From assembly GCA_964019155.1 (NCBI GenBank), contig OZ025244.1, positions 1,155,735 through 1,219,734 on the forward strand: 64,000 bases of DNA, in the 5' to 3' direction. Origin of the DNA: Osedax fenrisi. Lineage: Eukaryota; Annelida; Polychaeta; Sabellida; Siboglinidae. Under the pieces are notes generated by a model. That model ran no database searches. It was not told where the DNA came from and saw only the letters and a program-made list of their open reading frames with translations. Shown in pieces: positions 46,980 through 59,253 of the stretch (position 1 is the stretch's first letter; every line of letters begins with the position of its first letter). The translations under genes and the position numbers were made by a program.

Positions 46980-47264
46980 TAATATTATAGGAAAAATACA
47001 ACCTTAGGAAAAAGAAAGGGATATACCGCAATAATTACATCATCTCCATATAAACAACATTTGGAGCAGACACCGGCAAAAAAGATATGTGTGAGAAAGA
47101 ATTTATCAAAATCAATTAAGAAAATAATAATAATAAAAAATATATATAATTTCATAATATGCGATGAAATTATAAACGATTATATATATATATATATTAA
47201 TATATACAGTGTTATTCATGTACACATTGGTGTTATGATTTATGTGTTGATATTATCAACTTGA
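46980..47264 (+). pseudogene. Pogo-like transposase C-terminal exon (copy B), frameshifted
   Basis: The same acceptor and the SSPYKQHLEQTPAKK stretch are present, with K to I (KKIC) and other changes. A (TA)-rich insertion near 47180 then shifts the frame, so the C-x2-C finger is lost; the frame ends at 47264. Copy A retains the original reading. Confidence 0.7.
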
Positions 47265-48616
47265 TATCATCGATATAAAGAAATATCGATTTATTTCTTT
47301 ATATCGATGCTTGATATAGATACATTTAAAATATGCGATATATGCATATAAATTAATAAAGTATATACATTTTATTTTCTATTTCATTATATATCTTGTG
47401 AATATAATATATTATTATTTATGTAATTAACCATATACCTTAATTAAATTAAGCAATTATCATTTATATAATATCGTGAGATAATATTATTGTATTAAAA
47501 TATCTGGGTTATAGTTTATTTTATTGAGATAATTATCTATAAATTTAATTATATTAAAATTTAATTTAAAATTATATATTTATATACTTTTTAAATGCTT
47601 TTTAAATAATTTTGAAATTTTAAATATATACGAGTATATTAAACTAAATAAAACCCTATCCATGTTATAAACATTATTGAAATATCATAATACATATAGG
47701 ATTTCACTAAATAAATGTGAAGTGTATAATTTATAAACATATTCATAGATTTATAAATAATATTATAACATTCCAGAATCGTAAATTATTATACAAATAT
47801 GGTTATTTTTTTTAAACAAATCCATTTAACTTTAATAAAGTTATATCATATTATAAAAAGATATATAAATGTTAGGTTTGAAAAATCCAACATTATTTTA
47901 AAATATCTGAATTAACTATAGTTTATATAAAGATAATATAATTTATTAAATTATTTAACATCATTTTATATTTATTTCTAGTGAATATTTATGAATATAT
48001 ATAAATATATTTATAAATATATATTACATATCATTAATTTAAAATTTAGAATAATTTAATAACACCAAGGCATTGCTATAGTCTTAAATTTAACTACTTA
48101 CAACATATAGTTTTTATATAGATTATTAAATATAAATATAAAAATATATTGTTATACTTTTAACATACATATCATTATTGTATTATGTTTAATAAATTAA
48201 ATAAAAATCAGATAAATTGGATAAAAATAACTAATTTAAACATTTATATTATATATACATTTATATTAGGATTCTTAACAATACTATAAATAAGGGTAAT
48301 TACTAATTACTAATTAGTAATACTATCTTTAATATTTATATATATATATATATATATATAATAAAATATATGGTTTATTATCGTGTTATCAATATTGATA
48401 GCTAGGAATTATGATGTCGATATATAAATATGATTTACTAAATGGGGATATATAAAATATACTATATATTATAAACCAATTATTTTATAAACTAATAGGT
48501 AATATATATTTATAATACCTATATATATGATTTTAACTATTATGTACATAGTGTGTATATTTTTACAATCTAAATATAGTCTATAATGTATTAATATATA
48601 CTATATATAGTAGGAT

Positions 48617-48662
48617 CAAAGATTTTCCGAAGGGGTAAATGTTGTGCTTCGCAAAATCTTTG
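48617..48662. mobile_element. 46-bp minimal MITE (CAAAGATTTT family) in copy B only
   Basis: CAAAGATTTTCCGAAGG, a 12-base middle and GCTTCGCAAAATCTTTG are flanked by the 7-bp repeat GTAGGAT on both sides (48610-48616, 48663-48669). Copy A has the uninterrupted site with a single GTAGGAT (near 29930). This gives a filled and an empty site side by side. The element is little more than its two ends. Confidence 0.9.
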
Positions 48663-49424
48663 GTAGGATAGTATAGATATATTATAAAGTATATACACAA
48701 GTGTATATATATACACTTATAATAATGATACATTGTATATTATGATATTTGTTGTGGTATAATGTACATTTTACATGTATTTAAATAGGAAAATATAACC
48801 ATATGGTCATGAAAAGGACATATGTTCTTGATATAACTACTATCATGGTATATTGAAAATAATTAATATTTAGGCAGCGCGTTTTATATCGACAACCGCA
48901 ATCATATCATAAATATATTTCAGTGATTTTATAAAGAATTTATCTAAATATACTATTTTTATGATACGCTTACACATTGAAATTATATCGATGCTGATTG
49001 GTTATTAATCGGCCATAATACCCACCACGCATCGGCCACAATAGCCGCATCGCACTCGTTGGTTTAAATAACAGATTACTATGTCATTATGTTATTATTG
49101 AATATTGTTATAAATGTAATCTGATATATTATTTATTACCTTAACTGAATATATTAAAAATACATAATTTTATTCAATAACTTGCCTATAAAATAAGGTA
49201 AACCTTACGTTTTTTTTCTATAAAAATTACGATTATTTGATTTTTTTCTCTAAGCGAAAATCAATAATTAATATTGATATAAATAAAAAATGATGTACAC
49301 TATCATTCTTAGAATTCAATTATCTACATTTTTCGTATATATCATTTTTTGATAACTATAATGGTTCTTGAAATATCGTTATCGGCCACAATACCCGCAT
49401 CGGCCACAATACCCTTCCGTCCCC

Positions 49425-49962
49425 TAGTATACAATAAATATAATCATAATTATGAATATAATTATAGTATGTAATAAGGTATATGTTATATGATATAATA
49501 ATAACTATATCTATAAATATCTATAACATAAGAGAAGATATATATGTACATATGTATATGTTGTATATAATTACATCTGAACACACACCTTGATAAGTCA
49601 GAACGACCTATAACTATATAAATAAGAACTACTTAATATAACTATATTTATTAACGAACTATATATGTATAATCACGACCATAATAAGTGTTGATATCAA
49701 TTCGTCAACAAATTAAAATATTTTTAATATTTTATAACATAATACATAGAATATTATGTATGTGCAATTTCGATACAGATACAGATCATATATATGTGTC
49801 ATATAATAACGATAATAAATACCTTTTTACATAATTAATATCAATTTTTATATCAATTTCATCACATTAATGTATACATTAATTCAGGACAATATATATA
49901 TTTATATATATACACATAAACATGTTAAACACACGAATGATACACTAACTACACTATATCAG
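49425..49962. other. AT-rich DNA before the MATE-like exon
   Basis: The part at 49570-49680 is slightly richer (ACACACACCTTGATAAGTCAG). I found no further transporter exon or other gene in it. Confidence 0.45.
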
Positions 49963-50031
49963 GTTATCAACGTATCCGTGTTCTCCGTAGGCATGGGGCT
50001 AGGTACCGCTTGCGATACGTTCTTCTCCAGG
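49963..50031 (+). CDS. Exon-like match to a MATE (SLC47-type) transporter
   Basis: After an acceptor-like CTATATCAG the frame reads VINVSVFSVGMGLGTACDTF followed by FSR. In animal MATE proteins (multidrug and toxin extrusion, proton-coupled membrane antiporters) the second transmembrane segment has the pattern V-N-V-[TS]-x-[FY]-S-[VI]-G-x-G-[LM]-x-[ST]-A-C-[DE]-T-L-x-S-Q, which this matches closely. A donor-like AGG|GTTCGT follows. Only this 23-residue piece is certain. Flanking exons are not clearly present within the window, so it may be a real exon of a long gene or a relic. Confidence 0.55.
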
Positions 50032-50039
50032 GTTCGTCA

Positions 50040-50258
50040 ATGTAGTATACCACTCTATACTATATATATAGTATAGAGTCTATAGTATATTGCTACTTTA
50101 ATATAGTACAGTGTTACTTTAATATAGAACGTAACTATGTAGAGCTATCATATTATGTAATAAGTCAAATGAAATCACGTGATTATAATCGATATCTCAG
50201 AGTAAAGTCGATGTAAAACGAATATATATAATTTTATTCGGCAATAAAAATATCTATA

Positions 50259-50321
<63 letters not shown>

Positions 50322-50340
50322 TATTATATAATATATACTA
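50040..50340. other. Palindromic and (TA)n DNA
   Basis: CTCTATACTATATATATAGTATAGAG at about 50053 is a palindrome (only its shorter core is quoted with confidence: ATAGTATAGAG). A long (TA)n lies at 50263-50313, where the RTE fragment begins. Confidence 0.5.
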
Positions 50341-50344
50341 TATA

Positions 50345-52195
50345 TATATAAAGGTGAAATAGAAAAATATAAAAAACAAAATGCAGAATTTCAAAAAAAA
50401 GCAAGGTATGATAAGGAGATAAATTTAAGAGAGAACTGTAAAAAAATAGAAGAAAACAATAAAAAGGGAAGAAAAAGAGATCTATATAAGGAAATAAAAG
50501 ATATAACTGGATCATACACAGCTAGATGCGGAGTAAAGAATCTAAGTTCCGGAAAGACCGCTACTGAAGAAAGAGAAGTAAAAATTAGATGGCAACAATA
50601 CACAGAAGAGCTCTACAGGAGAGATCCTAAAATCACTGATACTTTTCCCGAAACTAGATATCAAGATTAACCTCATATACTAGAGACAGAGGTAAAGGAC
50701 GCTATCAAGCATATATCAAATCGGAAATCATCTGGATGTGATGATATACCTATATAGCTTCTGAAAGCAGGTGGAGATGCATCTATAAAAATACTGTTAA
50801 TTCTTTTCAATACTGTATAGAGGACTAAGGAATGGCCAAGAGATTGGAAGAAATCTATTTATCTACCGATATACAAGAAAGGAGATAAGAAAGAATGTGG
50901 GAACTATCGTACTATTGCTCTGATATCTCATGCTAGCAAGATATTTCTTCGAATTATTCAGAAAAGATTAGAACATTTCCTTATTCCAGAACTACCTATT
51001 GAACAAGCAGGTTTTAGAAAAGGAAGAGTAACAAGAGATCATATAGCTAATTTGCGGTGGATGATGGAAACAGCCAAAGAACACAACAGAAATGTGTATA
51101 TGTGTGTCATCGATTATAAAAAGGCCTTCGACTGAGTAGATAATGAGAGACTATGGGTGATACTCAGATAAATGGGAGTTCCTGTTCACCTAATATTCCT
51201 ACTGCAAAAGCTCTATACGAAACAAGAAGCCACTATAAGAACATAGTTGGGTGAAACTGATACTATAAATATAGGGAAAGGGGTAAGACAAGGATGTATT
51301 TTATCCCCCCTACTGTTTAACATATATGCAGAAAACATAATGAGAGAGGCATTAGAAGATTGGGATGGGGGAATCAGTATTGTAGGTAGAATGATTACTA
51401 ACCTGAGATATGCTGACGACACAACACTGATCGCTGAAACTAAAAACGATTAAATAGCAATTATGGAAAGAGTAAAGTTGGCTAGTGAAAAGGCAGGTCT
51501 ATATCTAAATGTAGGTAAAACTAAAGTAATGATGACTGAAGACCAAGGAGAAATGGTAGTAGATGGAAAGCATATTGAAGTAGTATCGCCCTTAATTTCT
51601 TGGGATCTCTAATAACCAAGGATGGATTCTGTGAGAAGGAAATACGCTGAAGGTTAGCAATGGGTAGATCTGCAATGGGGGAATGGGGAATTGGGAATTG
51701 ACGAAAATCTGGAAAGATAGAGGAATTACCCTCAGAACAAAGATCAGGCTTGTAAAAGCTTTAGTTTTCTTTATAGTCTTATACGGAGCAGAATATTGGA
51801 AAATGAGAAATCTTGAGAGAAAAATGATCGATGCTTTTGAGTTATGGTGTTGGAGACGTCTTCTAAGAGTAACATGGATCGACAGAAAGACAAATGTATG
51901 GGTTATTGATAATATAAAACCAGAATGGACGCTTGAGTCAAGGATAGTCAAGGCATCATTATGTTACTTTTGCCATGTTATAAGAGCAGGCGAAATGGAA
52001 TATGAAGTGATTGTAGGAAGAATGGGGGGTTATAGAAGCAGAGGGAGACCACGGTAAAGATGGATAGATAGCATAAAGAATAACTTACATGGAACTATCT
52101 ACAACATGATTCGAGCCTCGAGATGTAGGAGTATTTGGAGAGCTGCTGTCATCGATGTCGCCAGGGGTCGGATACGACTCGACGACACAGGTTAA
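50345..52195 (+). pseudogene. RTE-type (BovB-like) LINE, decayed ORF2
   Basis: Interrupted frames give, in order: WQQYTEELYRRD; KSSGCDDIP; WKKSIYLPIYKKGDKKECGN with YRTIALISHASKI; EQAGFRKGR; VIDYKKAFD (first catalytic Asp); GKGVRQGCILSPLLFNIYAE; LRYADDTTLIAE (catalytic YADD); GKTKVMM; and the RTE tail RKMIDAFELWCWRRLLRVTW, SRGRPR*RWIDSIK and LDDTG. At least seven in-frame stops, including one directly after the AFD motif, and a frameshift near 51600 disable it. The endonuclease is missing at the 5' side. The element ends in (TA)n at 52200. Confidence 0.9.
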
Positions 52196-53010
<815 letters not shown>

Positions 53011-53011
53011 A

Positions 53012-53051
<40 letters not shown>

Positions 53052-53056
53052 TAAAT
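53011..53056. repeat. (TAA)n tract, likely tail of the minus-strand LINE
   Basis: About 13 TAA units follow, on the minus strand, some 75 bp after the LINE stop codon. It is the right place for a short-tandem 3' tail of a LINE inserted in reverse orientation. Confidence 0.55.
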
Positions 53057-53127
53057 AATAGTAGTGCGTATAATAATAATCTTATGTACATAAATATAAA
53101 AAAAATAGGATAAAATATGTGTATTTT

Positions 53128-53284
53128 TAACAGAGATTAGATGATATTAAATATTTAATTTTTGAACAAAATTGGTTAAATGTGGTTAAATAATGACTAT
53201 TATATGATTGTATATGTATTGGTAGATTATTCCAGAAAATGAGTCCATAATAGGTTATATTACATTTTTGTGCGTTGGTATTAA
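53128..53284 (-). pseudogene. LINE ORF2 C-terminal end, 3' half split by a TTAA transposon
   Basis: The minus strand reads TNAQKCNITYYGLIFWNNLP followed by IHIQSYNSHYLTTFNQF and a stop at 53128. GPxFWNxLPxxI is the classic C-terminal signature of jockey/CR1-related ORF2 proteins. It continues the fragment at 54229-54602. About 100 residues between the two parts are missing, so a deletion came before or with the insertion. Confidence 0.75.
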
Positions 53285-54224
53285 GGGGGTTAGTGCTGGT
53301 TGAAATATTATTAATATTTTAATTTTTTTTTAAATGTTATTACATATTATCCAATTTCGGTATCTTATTTTATCACATTGTAAAAATTCCAACTTATTTT
53401 TAGCTAATTCTATCCATAAACAGTATTATAATAGACCATATGAATTAAAAATATTACGAAAATGACAGGAAATTAATAAATATTATTTGTATTTTTTATA
53501 AAATCTTGTCATTTATGATGTTATATTGCAATTTATTAAAATAAGTATTTTATTTTAAAATTTCTGTTTTGAATTCAGTAGAGATCATAGATTAAATAGC
53601 ATTACAATAAATAAACAAATCACGTGTCTATATAACTATATATCATTGGTTGAAAAGATACGCTTCCAACGGAAAATTAGTAAAATTATTTGATTATAAA
53701 TAAGTAGAATTTATGATTATAAATAACGTATTGTCGTATCTGTAGCTATTTCACAAAGAAATATTTTACTAATTTTCCGTTGGAAGCGTAAACAAACTTT
53801 GACTCTAATTTTCTCAAGTTTTAACTTTTTCACTTTTAGGCATATTTAAAAGCCTAAAACTCCTTTGATAACGAATATTTGTATCTTAAATTTTTACCAT
53901 CTGTGTATAACATATATATTTATAATTATTATGTATAATTGTCATGTACAATTATACATTCTTATTCTAACGTTATATTATGAAAATAGATTATAAAATA
54001 CTGATTATTAAAAATAAAAATATTTAATTGTTTTAAACTATTATATATAAATAATTATAATTTATTATATTTAAAAAGATACAAGATAAATATAAAGTAG
54101 AATTATATCTATTGAATAAAAAAAAATATGTAATTATCTTTAGTAGTTATTTATAGGTTGAGATATAGCTAGAGCTATAATTAATGATAATTGACATTGC
54201 AATTGCGAACCCACGCTAATGCTC
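53285..54224. mobile_element. TTAA-target DNA transposon, copy 1 (940 bp)
   Basis: The ends GGGGGTTAGTGCTGGTT and, reversed, GAGCATTAGCGTGGGTT lie between TTAA copies (53281-53284, 54225-54228). The interior is colinear in reverse with 58291-59253. TTAA duplication points to the piggyBac or Kolobok superfamilies. No transposase is visible. A 128-bp hairpin MITE is nested at 53661-53788. Confidence 0.82.
53661..53788. mobile_element. 128-bp hairpin MITE nested in the TTAA element
   Basis: CGCTTCCAACGGAAAATTAG at the left and its exact reverse at the right, extending to ATTTTAC-type pairing of about 27 bp, lie between TA dinucleotides. The corresponding site in the other TTAA element (58291-59253) lacks it. 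Confidence 0.85.
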
Positions 54225-54228
54225 TTAA

Positions 54229-54602
54229 CTAAAGGTATTTTGAATTTGTAATAATCCATAATAGGTTCCCTAAAGTTTAGATTTAGCCATATTAGTGTGT
54301 AGTATCCAATTCATATTCGAATCAATTATTACACCAAGTAGCTTGATTGCATTTTGTTTTGAATAATTACAGTATTACCTATTTAATATAATAGATACTT
54401 TTGCTTTATTATTATTAAATATTAAATAATTAGTTTTGCTTAAATTAATTGTCAATTTATTTAATGATAGCCATGTATCAAGATGTTTTAAAGTTTTATT
54501 CATGGAATTTTCCATTGAATCAATATTATTTTCACGGAATATAATAGATATATATAGATTAATATACCGAAAAAGGTAGTTTATATCACGTACCAAATAC
54601 AA
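54229..54602 (-). pseudogene. LINE reverse transcriptase fragment, 5' part
   Basis: On the minus strand the frame reads INYLFRYINLYI, then SIIFRENNIDSMENSMN and LNKLTINLSKTNYLIFNNN. In a shifted frame LLGVIIDSNMNW and AKSKL*GTYYGLLQIQNTF follow. LYI before SII is where the catalytic FADD box should be, and it appears deleted. The frame shift and stop confirm decay. The piece ends exactly at the TTAA site of the transposon insertion. Confidence 0.82.
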
Positions 54603-54883
54603 TATAAGATAATATATTTATTTAAAGTATTTAATTTATTTAAATTACTATAATTTGAAATAATGAATTAAATATTATATCTAAAAAATTAAAAAATATT
54701 ATATTATTTATTATATAATGCTTGTTTATATCATTATAATATATGCCTATGCAATGATTTTATATCGGATGAAATTGTGATGCCCTCATCATAAGTCATA
54801 TAATTTTCATTTTATATTTGTATTATTTTACCATTACAATTTATATATTATTTATATATAATATACTTATATGTAACCTATTT

Positions 54884-54914
<31 letters not shown>

Positions 54915-55555
54915 TAACATTAGAAATATATACTACTAACTAAATATGTGTATATGTGAAGAATAGAAAATAAGACTAAATCAACATACTATTTAAATAT
55001 TTAATTTCGTATTTATATTTGCATAGACCAGGTTATTTATTTGAATACAAATAAAAAATGATAATAAAATAATACATATAATTTATTTATTTATAATTTA
55101 TAAAGAACATTATTAAATTAAAAATATCACTGGAAGTAATATCCATTATTATTTGTACCTTTGTAGAATATTGCATATAATTCGTATGTTTTAATAACAT
55201 ATAATACGTGATTAACTTATATAATGTATACAACTTTTACCAACCCACTAGTTGTTTATATCTAGAGAATCAACACAATATATTGAAGGAATTCAATTAC
55301 GTGCATCTTACAGAGTTCTTAATGAAAGCCACATTATAAATCACTAATAATTCCAATGATATTACATACATACACATACATATATATCGATAATAAACTA
55401 GAGTAGTATATATCGTAATACTTTTTCTAGGATACAATATTATTGAAAATTTAATAAGACTATTTTCACCAATCTGTGTATAATTATGAGAAATACCGAT
55501 GTTTATTAAACATATTTAGACAAACAATAGATACATAAGTGTTGTCGTATTATGT
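54603..55555. other. AT-rich DNA, no gene
   Basis: (TA)n at about 54885-54915; otherwise nothing recognisable. Confidence 0.5.
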
Positions 55556-55690
55556 TACTATCTCGAGGGGTTATAACTCCCAAGGTCATCGCTGAAGTTT
55601 ATCGCAGCTAATTATCCGGGCTATGATATTAGTTCTCAAAATATTGTTATTGCGAATATCGCCCTCTATTTTTAATATGATAAATACCCC
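55556..55690 (+). other. Richer stretch with a weak MATE-like reading
   Basis: This 135-bp island is less AT-rich than its flanks. One frame reads TISRGYNSQGHR, a stop, then SLSQLIIRAMILVLKILLLR, which can be laid against the MATE stretch that follows the exon at 49963 (ISQTYGSQ... and a hydrophobic helix). A stop and poor similarity make this tentative. Confidence 0.25.
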
Positions 55691-56229
55691 CGTTATATCC
55701 CATGACATGTATGTCCTTATAATAAACCTTTATCATTATACTAATTTAATCTCAAATATATACTTTCAATCAATCATGATATAAGTAGCTGGCATGTTTA
55801 GTTAGTTTATCTATGATTTTAACAAAGTGTATTTTAGTAAAGATATATTTTTTTAAATATGGAATAATTACTATATTATTGTGTTGTGTGTAGGTAAACG
55901 ATATATTGCATATATATATATAAACAAATATAAACTTAAACACAAATATGTATCACATATATCTATAGATTACACAAAACTATTAACATGTTAATAGTTT
56001 TGTACTATAGTAATACTTTATATGTTATTAGATACGTAGTGCAATTGCAAGAATGTGTATATAATTGTGCATACTCATGAGGAAATGTTATATATATATA
56101 TTAATACAGAGATTATACATATTCTCATATGCATCACATTATAAGCCATATGTTATTTATTCATGCTACGATTACTTATTTATAATTGATAGAATACCTA
56201 ACAACATTGTTTTTACCACATACATAAGA

Positions 56230-56263
<34 letters not shown>

Positions 56264-56671
56264 TATAATAACAAATATTATTAACATTTATATGAGTTCT
56301 ATAAATTATAAAAATAGTTAACATAAATGTTATATAGGATTATATTGGCTTATAGTGTGAGTGTATACAATACTTATTATAATTAATACAATACAATGTA
56401 GTTACTACATACTATAGATATAAACTAATATAGCCAAATATTCTCATAGCCCTGTGTATATTCCTGTTGGCATCTCTACCATGTATAACTTTACTAATGA
56501 ACGTCGGATATCTGTTGTATGCTGCAGGGTATCATTCCTTAGATGCAAAGTTAGTAGTGTAAGTAGTTACAATTATAACTTTAAATGTGAAAGGTTTGTA
56601 GTACACGTATGAGTGAGGTTGGTAAATATGTGGTTTGAATAGTTGTGTTATTGTACAAAATAGTAGTTATA
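55691..56671. other. AT-rich DNA, no gene
   Basis: A richer patch at 56450-56540 (CCTGTTGGCATCTCTACCATG) and a (TA)n at 56233-56260 are all I see. The frames crossing it are AT-rich translations. Confidence 0.45.
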
Positions 56672-57243
56672 CACTGTTAGAAAAAAGGTTGAATGAAGCC
56701 TATAAAAAGGTTGAATTGATGTTCATCTAGGCAACCTTTAAAAGGTTGAATGAAGCCATTTATTTATACCTTTACCAAATTTGTAGGTGTCATTCAACCT
56801 TTTATAACTAATAACATTCAACCTTTTATAATTACTCCAATTCAACCTTTTATAACTAATCACATTCAACCTTTTATAATTTCTTCCATTCAACCTTTTA
56901 TAATTACTCCCATTCAACCTTTTATAATTAAACCAGATAAACCTTTTATAACTAATAACATTCAACCTTTTATAATTAATCACATTCAACCTTTTATAAT
57001 TTCTCCCATTCAACCTTTTTATAATTAAACCAGATCAACCTTTTATAACTAATAACATTAAACCTTTTATAATTAATCACATTCAACCTTTTATAATTTC
57101 TCCCATTCAACCTTTTTATAATTAAACCAGATCAACCTTTTATAATTTCTCCATTCAACCTCTTTATAATTAATCACATTACACCTTTTATATTTTAACC
57201 AATTCAACCTCTATAATCAATAAAATTCAAACCTAGATTACAC
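56672..57243. repeat. 24-bp minisatellite inside a MITE-like unit
   Basis: About 18-20 units of ATTCAACCTTTTATAACTAA plus four more bases run from about 56790 to 57230. The first 80 bp hold the same word in reverse (AAAAGGTTGAATGAAGCC, three times), so the array is preceded by inverted copies. Outer words CACTGTTAGAAAAAAGGTTG and, reversed, TAGTGTAATCTAGGTTTG look like degenerate TIRs. Open frames on both strands (NYKRLN; IQPFI) come from the 24-bp period. Confidence 0.85.
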
Positions 57244-57827
57244 TATTTTAAGCTATTTTTAAGCTATTTTTAATACATTTTATTACATATGTACTTTATA
57301 TAATTTGCTTGTAATAATATATTTATACATTTTAATTATATTGTAGAAATTTATATCCAAGATAAATATTATTAATGTAATTAACAAAACTATTAATTGT
57401 ATACATATTAACTAAAATAGATGCTCATAGATAACATATAGTATACATAAAATATAAATGATGTGTTATATGTTTTATTACAATAAAATATTAAATAAAT
57501 AGTATATACATAATAACATTAGTTGGGCATTTATCAATGATGGCATTTTATATACAACCCTGTAAACAAAAGTGAAAGAAATCATGTTTTTAGATATTGT
57601 CCAATAATTTCTTCAATAACCGCATTACTGTGTTCTTTTGAAACATTGTGAACAACTTCTGTAAACATTAATTAATGATTATATATTGAATATATTAGTA
57701 AATAAGTATCTACCAAATAAACTATTGAATATAGTTAGCTAATCTAGCTACCTAGGTAGCTCAAGGCTTAAGCCATGACCACACAAAAAAATACATCCAG
57801 ATATCGGTCCAGATTTTATAACCATAT
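57244..57827. other. AT-rich DNA, no gene
   Basis: Near 57740-57790 a palindromic GCTACCTAGGTAGC and AAGGCTTAAGCC lie close together. I see nothing further. Confidence 0.45.
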
Positions 57828-57936
57828 CAAAGATTTTTCTAAGAAAAGATATCTAACACTAATGCAAAATCGTGTAATTTGAATTTGTATACAAAATATC
57901 CCAGTACCACCTATATCGGGTTACTTTTAGGAACTA

Positions 57937-58256
57937 CACTGTTAAAAATTAGGGTACAGCGAGTGCCTTTTTTAGGGTGTAAGTAGTGTCTCCATAGCCG
58001 TACCCTAATTAGGATGCAATTTGAATAAATACGATCAATATCCTAACAATAATAAAACTGTACCCTAAAGAATATTAGAGTGTATACCTTAATGCAATTA
58101 TATGATATATAACGTAATTGAATTGCATGATATGTAATTTGAATAGTCATGTACATTAATATTTAATATAGATGTACGCTAATAAATGTGCATTTAACAG
58201 TCAGGTATCCTATTTTGGATAAATTGCAAATCTCAGTACCCTATTTTTTAACAGTG
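57937..58256. mobile_element. 320-bp TIR element (CACTGTTAAAAA ends)
   Basis: The ends CACTGTTAAAAATTAGGGTA and, reversed, CACTGTTAAAAAATAGGGTA make good inverted repeats of hAT-like appearance. Alignment with the uninterrupted MITE shows insertion between GGAACTA and TGTGTT, with no visible target duplication. Internal GTACCCTAA words repeat four times. Confidence 0.82.
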
Positions 58257-58290
58257 TGTGTTGTTTATAATGTAAAATAATATGCTTTAA

Positions 58291-59253
58291 GGGGATTAGC
58301 GCGGGTTCGCAATTGCAATGTCAATCATCATTCATTATAGCTCTAGCTAGAACTCAACCTATAAATAACTACTTAAGATAATTAAAGAATTTTTTTTTAT
58401 TTAATAGATATAATTGTACTTTATATTTATATTGTAGCTTTTTAAATATAATAAATTAACATTATTTAAATATAATAATTTAAAATAGTTAAATATTTTG
58501 TTGTTGAATAAAAGTATTTTATAATCTTTTTTCATAATATAAAGTTAGAATAAGAATTTATAATTGTACATGATAATTATACACAATAATTATAAATATA
58601 TATGTTATACATAGATGGTAAAAATTTAAGATAAAAATGTTCGTTATCAAAGGAGTTTTAGGCTTTTAAATATGCTTAAAAGTGAAAAAGTAAAAACTTG
58701 AGATAATTAGAGTTTTAATTAAAGTTTTTTTTTTCAAAATCACAGAATATACATATACAACAGTGAAGAAGTACAACAAGAATAATATAAAATACAAATA
58801 TAATATATACATAAAGTTTATATACACATACAATAGGTTAGAATTAAAAAAATAATTAATCAAAAACATATACACAACAGTGAGGAAGAATAATATAAAA
58901 TATATATACATAATTTTATAAACACATACAATCAACATTTACCAGCTGAATAATCAGCCATATCACGTGATCTGATAATTTCAATGATATCTAGTTATAT
59001 AGACACATGATTTTTTTTAATTTATTTTAATGCTATTTAATCTATAATCAATGAATTCAAAACAGAAATTTTTAACTTTCGTAATTTTTGTAATTCATAT
59101 CATCTATTATAACACTGTTTATGAATAGAATTAGCTACAAATAAGTTGCAATTTTTATAATGTGATAAAATAAGATACCGAAATTGGATAATATGTAATA
59201 CAATTTTTTTTTTAAATAAAATATTAATCATATTTCAACGCCCGCTAATCCCC
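58291..59253. mobile_element. TTAA-target DNA transposon, copy 2 (963 bp)
   Basis: The ends GGGGATTAGCGCGGGTT and, reversed, GGGGATTAGCGGGCGTT are flanked by TTAA (58287-58290, 59254-59257). The MITE it interrupts has a single TTAA at that place in copies 2 and 3, so the duplication is proven by the empty site. The interior contains a tandem pair of about 100 bp (CAACAGTGARGAAG...ACACATACAAT, about 58755 and 58870). No ORF matches a transposase. Confidence 0.88.

Larger units (their letters stand above)
45483..49424 (+). repeat. 3.9-kb segment, copy B (truncated pogo-like element)
   Basis: A direct repeat of 26780-30693 ending at the same transposon terminus CCTTCCGTCCCC, followed by TA. The left end lies in (TA)n next to the Tigger-like MITE; the matching left terminus of the transposon is not in the vicinity. 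Copy B has small indels, a longer (TA) in the transposase exon and a 46-bp MITE insertion. Confidence 0.93.

Noticed and set aside
51592..51951. 119-codon minus-strand open frame
   Set aside because: It is the antisense shadow of the RTE reverse-transcriptase tail read on the plus strand.
56738..57028. Open frames on both strands over the 24-bp array (NYKRLN and IQPFI repeats)
   Set aside because: A period divisible by three keeps any stop-free frame open on both strands; not evidence of a protein.
56672..57243. CRISPR-like array of regular short repeats
   Set aside because: The units are contiguous with no unique spacers and lie in eukaryotic transposon-rich DNA.
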